Assembly: GCA_017620815.1 (NCBI GenBank)
Contig: JAGAUI010000028.1
Location: 1 to 54,944 of the forward strand
DNA length: 54,944 bases
Source: Flavobacteriales bacterium
GTDB taxonomy: Bacteria; Bacteroidota; Bacteroidia; Flavobacteriales; UBA1820
Reading direction: 5' to 3'
Below the pieces are notes generated by a model. The model saw nothing but the letters and a program-made list of their open reading frames with translations. It ran no database searches and was not told where the DNA came from. A program made the translations under genes and the position numbers. How positions within the stretch are numbered: the stretch's first letter is position 1; each line of letters starts with the position of its first letter. This document shows, piece by piece, positions 25,844 through 35,283 of the stretch.

Positions 25844-26900
25844 GGACAAAACATTGCTGATAACCGGGGGGACAGGGTCTTTCGGAAATATGGTATTAAA
25901 GAGATTTTTGGATTCAGATATCAAAGAGATACGGATCCTATCTCGTGATGAAAAAAAGCAAGATGATATGCGTCATGCTTTACAAAATCCAAAAGTGAAA
26001 TTCTACATAGGAGATGTGCGTAATAGAGAATCTGTAGATGTTGCTATGAGGGGAGTGGATTACGTTTTTTCGGCAGCCGCTCTCAAACAGGTGCCATCGT
26101 GTGAGTTCTTTCCTATGGAAGCTACTATGACAAATGTTATCGGGACTAACAACGTACTTCTTTCAGCAATAGAATATAAGGTCAAAAAAGTGGTTGTCCT
26201 TTCTACTGATAAGGCTGCATATCCTATTAACGCAATGGGGATTAGTAAAGCTCTTATGGAGAAAGTAGCTATTGCTAAAGGTCGTGAATTGGGGCATGAT
26301 GCTCAGACAACAATATGTTGTACACGTTATGGTAATGTGATGGCATCACGTGGTTCTGTTATCCCTCTATGGGTAGAACAAATGGAACAGGGCAAACCTA
26401 TCACTATCACCGATCCTAATATGACACGTTTCATGATGACTCTGGATGATGCTGTTGATCTAGTTATATATGCATTCACGCATGGTGAAAATGGAGACCT
26501 TTTTGTACAGAAAGCTCCAGCGGCAACTCTTAATACTTTGGCACAAGCTCTAAAAGAGGTTTATGCACAGGTAAAATCTGAGTATGGAGAGACAGAAGTC
26601 AAGATGATAGGTACTCGTCATGGAGAAAAGGTATATGAAACTCTAGTGACGCGAGAAGAAATGGCTCGTGCAATAGATATGGGTGATTACTATCGTATCC
26701 CATGTGATGGACGTGATTTAAATTATGATAAAGTAGAGGGGGGTAATCCTGAAATAGAGAGAATGGAGGAATATCACAGTCATAATACTAGACGTTTAGA
26801 TGTGGAAGGCATGAAAGAACTATTGCTTAAATTACGTTTTATTCGTGAAGATTTAGGACTTCAGCCACGTTCAAAGGCCAAAGAAATACGTTCAGAATAG
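25830..26900 (+). CDS. FnlA/CapE-like UDP-GlcNAc 4,6-dehydratase/5-epimerase
   Basis: A 356-residue SDR enzyme of the FnlA/WbjB/CapE group that converts UDP-GlcNAc into UDP-4-keto-6-deoxy-L-sugars, the first step towards UDP-L-FucNAc. 'TLLITGGTGSFGNMVLKRF' is the nucleotide loop, 'SAAALKQVPSCEFFPMEA' and 'STDKAAYPINAMGISKALME' are the family signatures (the catalytic Tyr replaced by Met before GISK, as in this group). The next genes are a sugar cupin and a CapF-like reductase, matching the order in L-FucNAc loci. It starts inside the flippase gene, so translation is coupled. Confidence 0.88.
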   Translation: MSIFKDKTLLITGGTGSFGNMVLKRFLDSDIKEIRILSRDEKKQDDMRHALQNPKVKFYIGDVRNRESVDVAMRGVDYVFSAAALKQVPSCEFFPMEATMTNVIGTNNVLLSAIEYKVKKVVVLSTDKAAYPINAMGISKALMEKVAIAKGRELGHDAQTTICCTRYGNVMASRGSVIPLWVEQMEQGKPITITDPNMTRFMMTLDDAVDLVIYAFTHGENGDLFVQKAPAATLNTLAQALKEVYAQVKSEYGETEVKMIGTRHGEKVYETLVTREEMARAIDMGDYYRIPCDGRDLNYDKVEGGNPEIERMEEYHSHNTRRLDVEGMKELLLKLRFIREDLGLQPRSKAKEIRSE

Positions 26901-26905
26901 TTATT

Positions 26906-27343
26906 ATGTCAGAAGTCAAAGTTATACAGGGGGAGATATTCTGTGATGAAAGAGGACAGATAAGTTCTCTTAATGCCTTTCGTTTTGGCAATGAGGTAAA
27001 ACGCTTTTATTTTATACATCATCCAGATGTAAGTGTAATAAGAGGTTGGCACGCTCACCAGTATGAAAAAAAATGGTTTTACTGTGTAAAAGGGGCATTT
27101 ACTCTGGGATTGGTAAAGATAGATGATTGGGATAATCCTTCGCAAGACCTTGGTGCAGAAATATATACTCTTACAGAGCGTGATAGTAAGATAGTCTGTG
27201 TCCCAGAAGGCTATGCTAACTGCATAAAAGCTAGTGAGCCAGGTTCTGTACTGATGGTTTTTTCTGGTAAAGTATTGGAAGAAGCACTTGGCGATAGCTG
27301 GAGATATGATAAGAATTTGTGGGTAGATTGGTCAAATTATTAA
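26906..27343 (+). CDS. WxcM/FdtA-like sugar cupin
   Basis: A 145-residue single-domain cupin of the WxcM-like family, which includes dTDP-sugar 3,4-ketoisomerases. 'FYFIHHPDVSVIRGWHAHQY' is the first strand and metal or active-site region, followed by 'KKWFYCVKGAFTLGLV'. It lies between the FnlA-like and CapF-like genes with 5 and 13 base gaps, so it probably acts on the keto-sugar made by its neighbours. Whether it is an isomerase, an epimerase or non-catalytic cannot be told. Confidence 0.72.
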   Translation: MSEVKVIQGEIFCDERGQISSLNAFRFGNEVKRFYFIHHPDVSVIRGWHAHQYEKKWFYCVKGAFTLGLVKIDDWDNPSQDLGAEIYTLTERDSKIVCVPEGYANCIKASEPGSVLMVFSGKVLEEALGDSWRYDKNLWVDWSNY

Positions 27344-27356
27344 CATATTAAGTGGT

Positions 27357-28568
27357 ATGAAAGTACTAGTAACAGGAGCCAAAGGTTTTGTGGGTAAAAA
27401 TCTATGTGCTCAACTTAATAATATAAAGACTGGTAAAGCCAAATATTATGGTGATATAATTGTGTCAGAAATATATGAATACGATATAGATACCGAACCG
27501 GCTCTATTGGATGAATATTGTAAAAAAGCAGATTTTGTATTTAATTTAGCTGGAGTTAATCGTCCTCAAAATCCGGAAGAGTTTATGCAAGGAAATTTTG
27601 GATTTGCTTCAACTCTTTTAGATACACTTAGAAAGTATGATAATAAATGTCCTATAATGCTTTCCAGCTCTATCCAAGCAACTCTTATAGGTCGTTATGC
27701 CGATGGAGAATATGGTAAAAGTAAGAAAGCAGGAGAGGAACTTTTTTTTGATTACTCCTCGCAAACTGGAGCTAAAGTTCTAGTATATCGTTTCCCAAAT
27801 CTTTTTGGAAAATGGTGTCGACCCAACTATAATAGTGCAGTAGCTACATTTTGCAATAATATAGCCAATGATTTACCTATACATGTAAATGACCCTAATG
27901 TAGAGCTAGAACTTCTTTATATCGATGATTTGGTAGATGAGATGATTGCGGCATTGAGTGGTAATGAGCATCATTGTGAGTTTGATGGAGTGGATACAGT
28001 TCTTACACCAGAAGGCAAGTATTGTGCTGTGCCTACTACATATCATGTAACGCTAGGCGAGATAGTGGATCTTTTGGATTTGTTCAAATCTCAAACAAAG
28101 ACATTGGTGATGCCTGAAATACCTGCTGATTCTTTTGCTAAGAAATTATATTCAACATATCTGTCTTATTTGCCAAAAGAGAAAATCGCATTTCCATTGA
28201 AGATGAATATTGATGCTCGTGGCAGTTTCACAGAATTGATAAAATCTGACAGAGTAGGGCAGGTGAGTATCAATATCTCAAAACCAGGTATAACTAAAGG
28301 AGAACATTGGCATCATACTAAATGGGAGTTCTTTATGGTGGTGGCGGGTCATGGTCTTATACAAATGAGAAATATACATAGCCAAGAAGTGCTTAATTTT
28401 GAAGTATCTGGAGATAAGATAGAAGCCGTACATATGCTTCCAGGTTATACACATAACATCATAAATCTTTCTGAGTCTCAGGATCTGGTCACTGTGATGT
28501 GGTGTAATGAGTGTTTTGACCCATCGCACCCAGATACTTTTTTTGAACCAGTAGAAAGTAAATCATAG
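27357..28568 (+). CDS. CapF/FnlB-like bifunctional epimerase-reductase
   Basis: A 403-residue two-domain protein: an N-terminal SDR domain (about 1-270; 'MKVLVTGAKGFVGKNL', 'DFVFNLAGVNRPQNPEEF') and a C-terminal cupin (about 280-403; 'GITKGEHWHHTKWEFFMVV'). This is the layout of CapF/WbjC/FnlB, which carries out C3 epimerisation in the cupin and reduction at C4 in the SDR to give UDP-L-TalNAc. A FnlC/CapG 2-epimerase would finish UDP-L-FucNAc but no separate copy is found in the window. Confidence 0.87.
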   Translation: MKVLVTGAKGFVGKNLCAQLNNIKTGKAKYYGDIIVSEIYEYDIDTEPALLDEYCKKADFVFNLAGVNRPQNPEEFMQGNFGFASTLLDTLRKYDNKCPIMLSSSIQATLIGRYADGEYGKSKKAGEELFFDYSSQTGAKVLVYRFPNLFGKWCRPNYNSAVATFCNNIANDLPIHVNDPNVELELLYIDDLVDEMIAALSGNEHHCEFDGVDTVLTPEGKYCAVPTTYHVTLGEIVDLLDLFKSQTKTLVMPEIPADSFAKKLYSTYLSYLPKEKIAFPLKMNIDARGSFTELIKSDRVGQVSINISKPGITKGEHWHHTKWEFFMVVAGHGLIQMRNIHSQEVLNFEVSGDKIEAVHMLPGYTHNIINLSESQDLVTVMWCNECFDPSHPDTFFEPVESKS

Positions 28569-28569
28569 A

Positions 28570-29478
28570 ATGAAAATAGCAACTATCACAATTTTTTGCA
28601 ATGAAAGATTTAGAGTGGATAATTGGTTGAAATACTACTCTGAATATAAAGATGAGATAGCACTACACGTCATTGTGAATAATGGAAATTTTGAAGATTG
28701 TGAATTTTTACAATCAAAATTTCCAGACTCCGTAGTATTGTATTCTTCTTCTAAAAATCTTTTAGCTGCGTATAACATAGGCCTTTTAGAGATTATGAAA
28801 CATAAGGAAATAGATGCTATATGCCAAATTACAAATGATATACAGTTATCTACAAAAGGATTTACAGAGTTGTACAAATTTCTTTATAGTAATGAAAGAT
28901 ATGCTATGGTAAGTCCTATCCTTTATAATAAAGATTGTGATGTTGTATGTCAATTTGGAAGCACTGTGAGTCTGAAAAACATGAGTTATAAACATATTTA
29001 TCAAGGACTCAGAGGAAGAGATATAAAGGAAAATGTAAAGATTGTGACAGGATTGCCAGGAGGTATTGTTATGGCAAAACGTAATATTTATGAGAAAGTA
29101 GGGATACAGGATGAACAGATATTTATGTATGGAGATGAAACAGACATGTCTATAAAAGTGATGCAGGAAGGATATCTGATGGCTGTAACAAAAGAAGTCT
29201 CATCGTGGCATCAGCATATCAATCTTCCAGGTAAAAGGATGCGTAATCCTAATGCGGCATTGTTTATGGCAAGAAATCATATATACATAGCAAGAAAACA
29301 TTTTGGATTTAAGGTTATTGTACAAACAGTTTTACATGAATTGAAAAAATTCTGTTTCTATTTCGGAGGTTGTATATTACATCTTAGGTCAAAGGAAGAG
29401 TTTATATATTTTCTTCACTATCTGAAAGGTATATGGAGGGGAATATGTAATAATATGAATAATGATTTTATACGATAA
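28570..29478 (+). CDS. Family 2-like glycosyltransferase
   Basis: A 302-residue GT-A fold glycosyltransferase. 'MKIATITIFCNERFRVDNWL' opens the nucleotide-binding half, 'SSKNLLAAYNIGLLEI' and 'ICQITNDIQLS' stand at the donor-metal region, and 'MYGDETDMSIKVMQEG' is the E/D-rich acceptor motif. No membrane anchor apart from a hydrophobic patch near the C-terminus. It begins one base after the capF-like stop. Donor and acceptor cannot be told. Confidence 0.83.
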   Translation: MKIATITIFCNERFRVDNWLKYYSEYKDEIALHVIVNNGNFEDCEFLQSKFPDSVVLYSSSKNLLAAYNIGLLEIMKHKEIDAICQITNDIQLSTKGFTELYKFLYSNERYAMVSPILYNKDCDVVCQFGSTVSLKNMSYKHIYQGLRGRDIKENVKIVTGLPGGIVMAKRNIYEKVGIQDEQIFMYGDETDMSIKVMQEGYLMAVTKEVSSWHQHINLPGKRMRNPNAALFMARNHIYIARKHFGFKVIVQTVLHELKKFCFYFGGCILHLRSKEEFIYFLHYLKGIWRGICNNMNNDFIR

Positions 29479-29483
29479 GTAAT

Positions 29484-30653
29484 ATGCCAAATATTAGAAG
29501 GTCTTATTTTCTTTTGATTCTTCTTTTAATGTTTAGCGGGACTCCGTGCTTTTCAATGGACTCAGAGTTAGCTTTATTACTTTTTGTATTTTTAGTATAT
29601 AATATAAATAAAGATAGAATCAAGATTTCATTTAAGAGCATTGGGATTCTTGCTCTCTTTTTGTCAGTTATAATATTAAGAGGTATCTATAGAGACACTT
29701 TTGCTATATATGATTTTAGTCAATTGATAATATTCATAGATATATTTCTTATAGTATATTTAGTTAAGAATGATTTTTTACATTGTTATGTAAATATAAT
29801 GAAATGGTCTGCCCTCATAAGTATTGTATTATGGGGAGCAATACAGCTAAGCGGAACTTTTTATAATGTTTTGCTGTCCTTTGCAGAGATGTTGCCTCAA
29901 TTTGGTAATACAGCAGAATATATGCAAGATTCTTCAAATCCATCATATTCTTTATATGTTTTTACTGTTTCATTAAGAGATTATGCTATAGAAAGAAATA
30001 GTGGATTTACATATGAGCCGGGGTTATATGCTGTATATATAACATTAGCACTTGTTATTCATTTGATGAGTAATGGTATTAATATATATTCTAAAGTTTC
30101 AATTTTATTCTTGTTAACAATTATATCTACATTTTCTACGGCGGGGTATGCGTCATTTACCTTAATAATTATTTTAGCGATAATTTTTAGTAGAAAGATT
30201 AATGCCTTATTTAAGATATTGATGTGTTTGTTAATTCCTTCTATTGTGGGATATATATTTTCATTAGAATTCATGTCTGAAAAAATATCAACGAATATTG
30301 AGTTAGATGGGAATACACAGTCAAGATTTTATGCAATTATATATCACTGGGAAATGATAAAAGAAACGTCCTATATTATAGGATGTTATTATAGAGATAC
30401 AGAAATAAGTCCTAATGGGTTGACCATGGTATTATTGCGATGGGGGATACCTATATCAATAGTTTATTATATTTTACTTTTTAAAGGGTTATTTTCTCAA
30501 TTTAGGGAGAAAAATATAATAAAGAAGACTTTATATATATTGCCCATTTTAGTGGTGGTTTTTTCTCAAGTAGCAACAGTATATCCATTGTTTTATGCTA
30601 TTGTTATGATGGGATGTATTGACAGCAATAAAGGAATAAGTATGGCTAAATAA
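29484..30653 (+). CDS. wzy: Wzy-type polysaccharide polymerase
   Basis: A 389-residue polytopic membrane protein with about ten to eleven helices and a large periplasmic loop in its middle ('NPSYSLYVFTVSLRDYAIER' onward, then 'SGFTYEPGLYAVYITL'). The 'EPG' motif preceding a helix is common in Wzy/O-antigen ligase-like proteins. It is strongly AT-rich. As the only polymerase-like membrane protein in a locus with wzx, wza and wzc it should join the repeat units in the periplasm. Confidence 0.8.
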   Translation: MPNIRRSYFLLILLLMFSGTPCFSMDSELALLLFVFLVYNINKDRIKISFKSIGILALFLSVIILRGIYRDTFAIYDFSQLIIFIDIFLIVYLVKNDFLHCYVNIMKWSALISIVLWGAIQLSGTFYNVLLSFAEMLPQFGNTAEYMQDSSNPSYSLYVFTVSLRDYAIERNSGFTYEPGLYAVYITLALVIHLMSNGINIYSKVSILFLLTIISTFSTAGYASFTLIIILAIIFSRKINALFKILMCLLIPSIVGYIFSLEFMSEKISTNIELDGNTQSRFYAIIYHWEMIKETSYIIGCYYRDTEISPNGLTMVLLRWGIPISIVYYILLFKGLFSQFREKNIIKKTLYILPILVVVFSQVATVYPLFYAIVMMGCIDSNKGISMAK

Positions 30654-30736
30654 TAGATTAAGCAATAGATCATTGTTGGTTATATTATTTGTAGATAAGC
30701 CATTGTCAAATAGGCTGTCCATATCTTAGTGAGGTT

Positions 30737-31347
30737 TTGAATTGGTTTAATATTAAAAAAATAATAAAAGAAATTAATGATTTTAAAATTTGTGTAATCG
30801 GACTAGGTTACGTAGGCCTGCCACTAGCACGCCTGTTCTCTACAAAATATGATACTGTAGGGTTTGACATGAATCAATCACGTGTGGATGCTTTAAATGC
30901 AGGGCACGACGCTACGATGGAAGTGAGTGACGTTCTTCTTCAAGATGCAATTAAAAACCACGGATTCAAATGTAGTACAAGGTTGGATGATATCCGTGAT
31001 TGTAATATATATATTGTGGCTGTTCCTACACCTGTAGATGAAAATAATCGTCCAGATTTAAAACCTCTATGGGGGCAAGCGAAACTGTAGGGAAAGTTAT
31101 TTCCAAAGGTGATATAGTGGTTTATGAGTCTACAGTATATCCAGGAGTGACAGAAGAAAAATGTCTACCTGTAGTAGAAAGAGTATCTGGATTAAAGTTT
31201 AATGTAGATTTCTATGCCGGATATTCTCCAGAACGTATCAATCCTGGAGATAAAGAGAATACAGTGGAAAAGATAAAAAAAGTTACATCTGGTTCTACCC
31301 CCGAAATCGCAGACATAGTAGATAATCTGTATAAAGAAATTATACTT
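30737..31347 (+). pseudogene. Frameshifted, truncated TviB-like sugar dehydrogenase
   Basis: The first part, from a TTG at 30737, reads as the NAD domain of a TviB/VipA-type UDP-sugar dehydrogenase ('ICVIGLGYVGLPLARLFSTK', 'IYIVAVPTPVDENNRPDLKP'), then leaves frame at a run of five G (31071-31075). The match resumes in another frame ('ASETVGKVISKGDIVVYEST', 'YAGYSPERINPGDKENTVEK'). A run of six G would restore the frame. The match stops at about residue 210 of a normal 430 or so, exactly where the next gene begins, so the catalytic-Cys half is absent. The gene cannot be active even if the frame is corrected. Confidence 0.85.
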
Positions 31348-32334
31348 ATGAATATATATATCACGTTAGATTACGAACTTTTTTTGGGCCCAAAGACAGG
31401 ATCTGTTGATAAATGTTTAATAGAACCAACATATAATCTATGTAAGGTTGTAAGTAAACACGGGTCAAAGATGGTGTTTTTTATAGATGTATTGTATCTT
31501 ATCAAACTAAGAGAATATTCATCAGATGATATTAGATTACGAGAAGATTATAATAAAATAATAAAACAGCTAAAGTTTTTGAATAATGAAGGTCACGATC
31601 TTCAATTACATATTCATCCTCAATGGAATTATTCTACTTACGATAAATTCAAAAGAGAATGGAAGTTAGATTTTATTCATTATAGTGTGTCAGATTGTCC
31701 ATTTGATGATGTGAAAAAAATGTTTGTAGAAGGGTGTAATTTTATTTATGATATAATAGGTAAATATCCTACAGTGTATAGAGCGGGAGGATATAGTTTT
31801 ATGAATGAAAGTAATTTTGTAGACTTTCTTGTATCTATAGGGATAACTAATGATTCATCAGTGTTAATGCGTGAAAAATCATGTACTAAGTTTCAGAAAT
31901 ATGATTACTCTAGTATTAAAGATTTTTCAGCATATAAATTCAGTAATGATATTACAAAACCTGTTCAGAGTGGGTGTATGACAGAGTATCCTATAACAAC
32001 TATAAACATGATACATGTTGTGCGTTCAATAGTTAATAGATTTATAAAGCATAAATATGGCAATCGAGTACTAAAAAAAGGTGATGGATATGGAGTTGGA
32101 TATCTAAATCGTAATAAGTCCAATGTGTCTTTATTTAAAAAAATAAATCAAAGAGCATCTATAGATTTAACGAATGGTTTTTGGCTTAATTATATTTATA
32201 ATAAAATAAAAAAAAGAGGAGATTTGATGCTCATAATAGGGCATCCTAAAAATTTTACTGATTATTCTTTTATTGCATTAGGAAAATTTCTTGATACCAT
32301 TAGTAAAGATGATAAAATAAAAACATTTAAATAA
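31348..32334 (+). CDS. NodB-like polysaccharide deacetylase, paralog A
   Basis: A 328-residue protein that starts at ATG 31348, fused in frame behind the dehydrogenase remnant. 'MNIYITLDYELFLGPKTGS' resembles the first motif of NodB-type deacetylases with one Asp, 'NEGHDLQLHIHPQW' supplies a His cluster for metal binding, and 'VYRAGGYSF' is the third motif. It is a paralog of the gene at 36842 (20 of the first 27 residues identical). The family acts on carbohydrate N-acetyl groups; some distant members have other roles. No signal peptide, so it acts in the cytoplasm, perhaps on lipid-linked sugars. The start is chosen by comparison with the paralog. Confidence 0.72.
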   Translation: MNIYITLDYELFLGPKTGSVDKCLIEPTYNLCKVVSKHGSKMVFFIDVLYLIKLREYSSDDIRLREDYNKIIKQLKFLNNEGHDLQLHIHPQWNYSTYDKFKREWKLDFIHYSVSDCPFDDVKKMFVEGCNFIYDIIGKYPTVYRAGGYSFMNESNFVDFLVSIGITNDSSVLMREKSCTKFQKYDYSSIKDFSAYKFSNDITKPVQSGCMTEYPITTINMIHVVRSIVNRFIKHKYGNRVLKKGDGYGVGYLNRNKSNVSLFKKINQRASIDLTNGFWLNYIYNKIKKRGDLMLIIGHPKNFTDYSFIALGKFLDTISKDDKIKTFK

Positions 32335-32342
32335 TTACAGTT

Positions 32343-33434
32343 ATGAAAACATGTGTTTTTATAGTGCCTCAACTGTCTCAACCGCGTTGTATAAAAAGGA
32401 TAAAGTCTATATATGATGCGGGTATTCCTATTAAAGTATATGGTTTTGACAGAGGATTGTATAGTGAAAATATCGCAAATATTCCATTCCCCGTAGAACG
32501 TATAATAGTATATCCAGGTAAAAATAAGTTCTCAAGATTATTTTTTATAATAAAGACAATAAGAAATATAATAAGAACGAATAAAAAAGATTCTGTATTT
32601 TATCTATTTAGTTTTGAAGTAGCATATTATGCTACGATGATGGGATGTAAAAATTATATTTATGAGGAAGCGGATGTTTCTGCTGTAAAGAAGAGATTTG
32701 CTTGGCAAAGAAAGTATTTTTTAAGAAAAGATCGAAATCTTGTCCAGAATGCAAAATTGGCAATTTTTACATCACAAGGATTTGTGGAATATATTTTTGG
32801 TGATAAATCGCCGAAGAATTTAATGTTGTTGCCAAACAAACTTAGTCCATTTTTTACTGATGAGAAACGGGATTCTCTTTATAAACATGAGATAGATGTT
32901 AATCATTTAAGATTTGCATTTATAGGTCTTGTCAGGTATTTTAGAACTATTTTGGGCTTTGCAAAAGTCGTTGGTGAAAAATTCCCTCAACATGAATTTC
33001 ATTTTTATGGAGATGCATCAAATAAAGAATTGCTAAAGTTTGAAACGGAAAAGTACAAAAATATATATATACATGGGGCATTCTCTAATCCACAAGATTT
33101 AGAAAAAATATATTCAAATGTAGATATTAATATTGTTTGTTATGATCCATCTTCTATAAATGTCAGAATAGCTGAGCCGAATAAATTGTATGAATCTATA
33201 TATTTTAGAACACCAATTGTTGTAAGTAAAGAAACATATCTTGAGCGTAGAGTTCTTGAGCTAGGTATTGGAACATCTATAGATTGTACAAAATCAGAAG
33301 ATATAGAGTCATTTATAAAATCCATATCAATATCAGATATTGACAAATATATAAAAAATATGAATAGTATTTCGTCAGAACAATTGATTGATAATGCAGA
33401 TGAGATTGTTTTTAGGATTTCTGAGATATTATAA
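32343..33434 (+). CDS. Family 4-like glycosyltransferase
   Basis: A 363-residue GT-B protein. The N-terminal half has 'VFIVPQLSQPRCIKRIKSIY' and 'YIYEEADVSAV'; the C-terminal half has 'RFAFIGLVRYFRTILGFAKV' and 'RIAEPNKLYESIYFRTPIVV', the E-x7-type donor region of GT4. AT-rich. Its sugar donor is unknown. Confidence 0.8.
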   Translation: MKTCVFIVPQLSQPRCIKRIKSIYDAGIPIKVYGFDRGLYSENIANIPFPVERIIVYPGKNKFSRLFFIIKTIRNIIRTNKKDSVFYLFSFEVAYYATMMGCKNYIYEEADVSAVKKRFAWQRKYFLRKDRNLVQNAKLAIFTSQGFVEYIFGDKSPKNLMLLPNKLSPFFTDEKRDSLYKHEIDVNHLRFAFIGLVRYFRTILGFAKVVGEKFPQHEFHFYGDASNKELLKFETEKYKNIYIHGAFSNPQDLEKIYSNVDINIVCYDPSSINVRIAEPNKLYESIYFRTPIVVSKETYLERRVLELGIGTSIDCTKSEDIESFIKSISISDIDKYIKNMNSISSEQLIDNADEIVFRISEIL

Positions 33435-33453
33435 ATAATAAATATGCTATTTG

Positions 33454-35283
33454 ATGTTAAAGAAATTAAAACACTATACACTTTGGGAGATTCTCAGGCA
33501 GATACCCTATAAGATAGGATATCGCCTTGCGTTAAGAAAGGAAAAATCTCGGGTGACAAATATGGATTGGGAGGAGGTTTTTCCATTTAAAACATTAAAT
33601 TTTGAGGATTTTTCAGAGTTTTATAGACGGTGTAATGATGATAAGGATGAAGTTATTGCTGTCGCTCAAAATATATTGAATGGAGAGATAGAGATTTTCC
33701 ATAAGAAATATTATTTTGATCATAAGAATGATTGGTTATTAGACCCAGTCTCTCGTAACGAATGGGATAGAAATATATTCTTTGTTTCGGCTCCTAATAA
33801 TCAAGCGGGGTGTAAAGATGTAAAATATGTATTGGAAGTAAACAAGATGAATCATCTTGTCAATGTAGCTCAAGCATTTTATGTTACAGGAGAGAAAAAA
33901 TATGTTGATTACATAGAAGAGTCTATAATTGCATGGAAGGAGATAGTAAAGCCCGGAAGGAGTATAGCTAGTAGGATTATAATGGATTTAGGTTTTAGAG
34001 TTATAAACCTATTTTATATAATACTGCTATGTTCTCCCAAAAGCGAAGATTTTAATAAAAAAGTATTACCCCATATATTAGGTATAATATCAGAACATGT
34101 AAGAAGGATAGAGAAATTTTCATCACCTCGTTGGTTCAAGTCTGGTAATGGAGTGAATCATAATACAGGAGAGATGATTGGTCTGATAATAGGGCAAAAG
34201 ATATTGGAATCATATGGAATTAAATCTTATACCAAAAGTTATCCTTCAGAATATCGTTATCTAATAGAAGTTTTGGATAGGACTATTGCTCCAAGTGGGG
34301 CATATCTAGAACAGTCTGCAAATTATGCAAGGGTAGTTTCAGAATTTCTAGTATGTTTTGATATGTTTATGGGTGTCTTTGGGCATCCTACTTGTGCAAA
34401 AAGATATTTGGAGGGGAATTATACATCGAGATTACTCACGTTCCTATATGATTTGAATTATAATAATTTTTTACCCAATTATGGAGATAATGATGATGCA
34501 CGAGTGTTGATACCATTTTGTAAAAAAAACAATGAAGTAGAATATGTGCTAGAAGGAGTAAATCCCCCATCAAAATATCGTTCATATATAGATGGCAGCC
34601 AATGGATATGGCATTCATATGATAGTAATGATGTATTCATTACCACTAGGGTGGGAAGGTTTACGTATCTGCGTGAAGGAGCTGCGGTACATGCACACAA
34701 TGATATTTTGGCAGTATGTGTAGGCATAAAAGGTTATCCTCTATTTGTGGATAAAGGATGCCGATATTATAATTCTGGACTAGATATAATGAGAGAGGAT
34801 CGCAGTGTGGAGAGTCACAATACGGTTTCGTTTAAGGGAGTGGAGATGAATCATACGTATAGTTCAATATATTATGATTACCCGAAATCAAGATGTTATA
34901 ATGAGGGTTCAAATGATGGGACTATTTTTAAGGGTGTAGTGGAGTACTATGGTCGTCAACATATAAGAGAAATAAACTATGCAGAAGGTACACTTTTAAT
35001 TGTGGACAATATAAAATCACTGAATGCAGATAAAGTAAGTATACGTTATATGTTGCATCATGATGTGAATCCACAAGTGATAAATGATAATACTGTAGAT
35101 TTATATGTGGGTAGCCAATATAAGATTGCAACAATAACCTTTGATGGAGTGCAAGATGTTAAAATAGTACCGACTACCTATTCTACGTCATATTCGGTGG
35201 AAATCCCTACAAAAAGTATTGTAGCATCTATTAATGAGACTAGAACAACGACAAAAATATTTCTATATGATAAGAAAAATTAG
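33454..35283 (+). CDS. Heparinase II/III-like polysaccharide protein
   Basis: A 609-residue protein of the heparinase II/III family: an alpha/alpha barrel (about 60-360; 'FKSGNGVNHNTGEMIGLIIG', with Asn and His in the region of the lyase active site) and a C-terminal beta-sandwich (about 380-609; 'TYLREGAAVHAHNDILAV' with a His, then 'GYPLFVDKGCRYY'). The first 30 residues are basic and amphipathic with no signal peptide. Lyases of this family cleave uronic acid-containing chains, which fits the ManNAcA made here; many capsule-locus members have no shown activity. TTG 33451 is directly before ATG 33454, which I use as the start. Confidence 0.82.
   Translation: MLKKLKHYTLWEILRQIPYKIGYRLALRKEKSRVTNMDWEEVFPFKTLNFEDFSEFYRRCNDDKDEVIAVAQNILNGEIEIFHKKYYFDHKNDWLLDPVSRNEWDRNIFFVSAPNNQAGCKDVKYVLEVNKMNHLVNVAQAFYVTGEKKYVDYIEESIIAWKEIVKPGRSIASRIIMDLGFRVINLFYIILLCSPKSEDFNKKVLPHILGIISEHVRRIEKFSSPRWFKSGNGVNHNTGEMIGLIIGQKILESYGIKSYTKSYPSEYRYLIEVLDRTIAPSGAYLEQSANYARVVSEFLVCFDMFMGVFGHPTCAKRYLEGNYTSRLLTFLYDLNYNNFLPNYGDNDDARVLIPFCKKNNEVEYVLEGVNPPSKYRSYIDGSQWIWHSYDSNDVFITTRVGRFTYLREGAAVHAHNDILAVCVGIKGYPLFVDKGCRYYNSGLDIMREDRSVESHNTVSFKGVEMNHTYSSIYYDYPKSRCYNEGSNDGTIFKGVVEYYGRQHIREINYAEGTLLIVDNIKSLNADKVSIRYMLHHDVNPQVINDNTVDLYVGSQYKIATITFDGVQDVKIVPTTYSTSYSVEIPTKSIVASINETRTTTKIFLYDKKN

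Noticed and set aside
30654-31100. Mobile element as the cause of the dehydrogenase break
   Set aside because: No transposase fragment, terminal inverted repeat or target-site duplication is visible at either side of the break.
31069-32334. A single 421-codon frame that looks like a dehydrogenase-deacetylase fusion protein
   Set aside because: The first 93 codons are the middle of a TviB-like enzyme without its start, NAD domain or catalytic Cys, and the paralog at 36842 starts exactly at the internal Met. It is a remnant followed by a normal gene.
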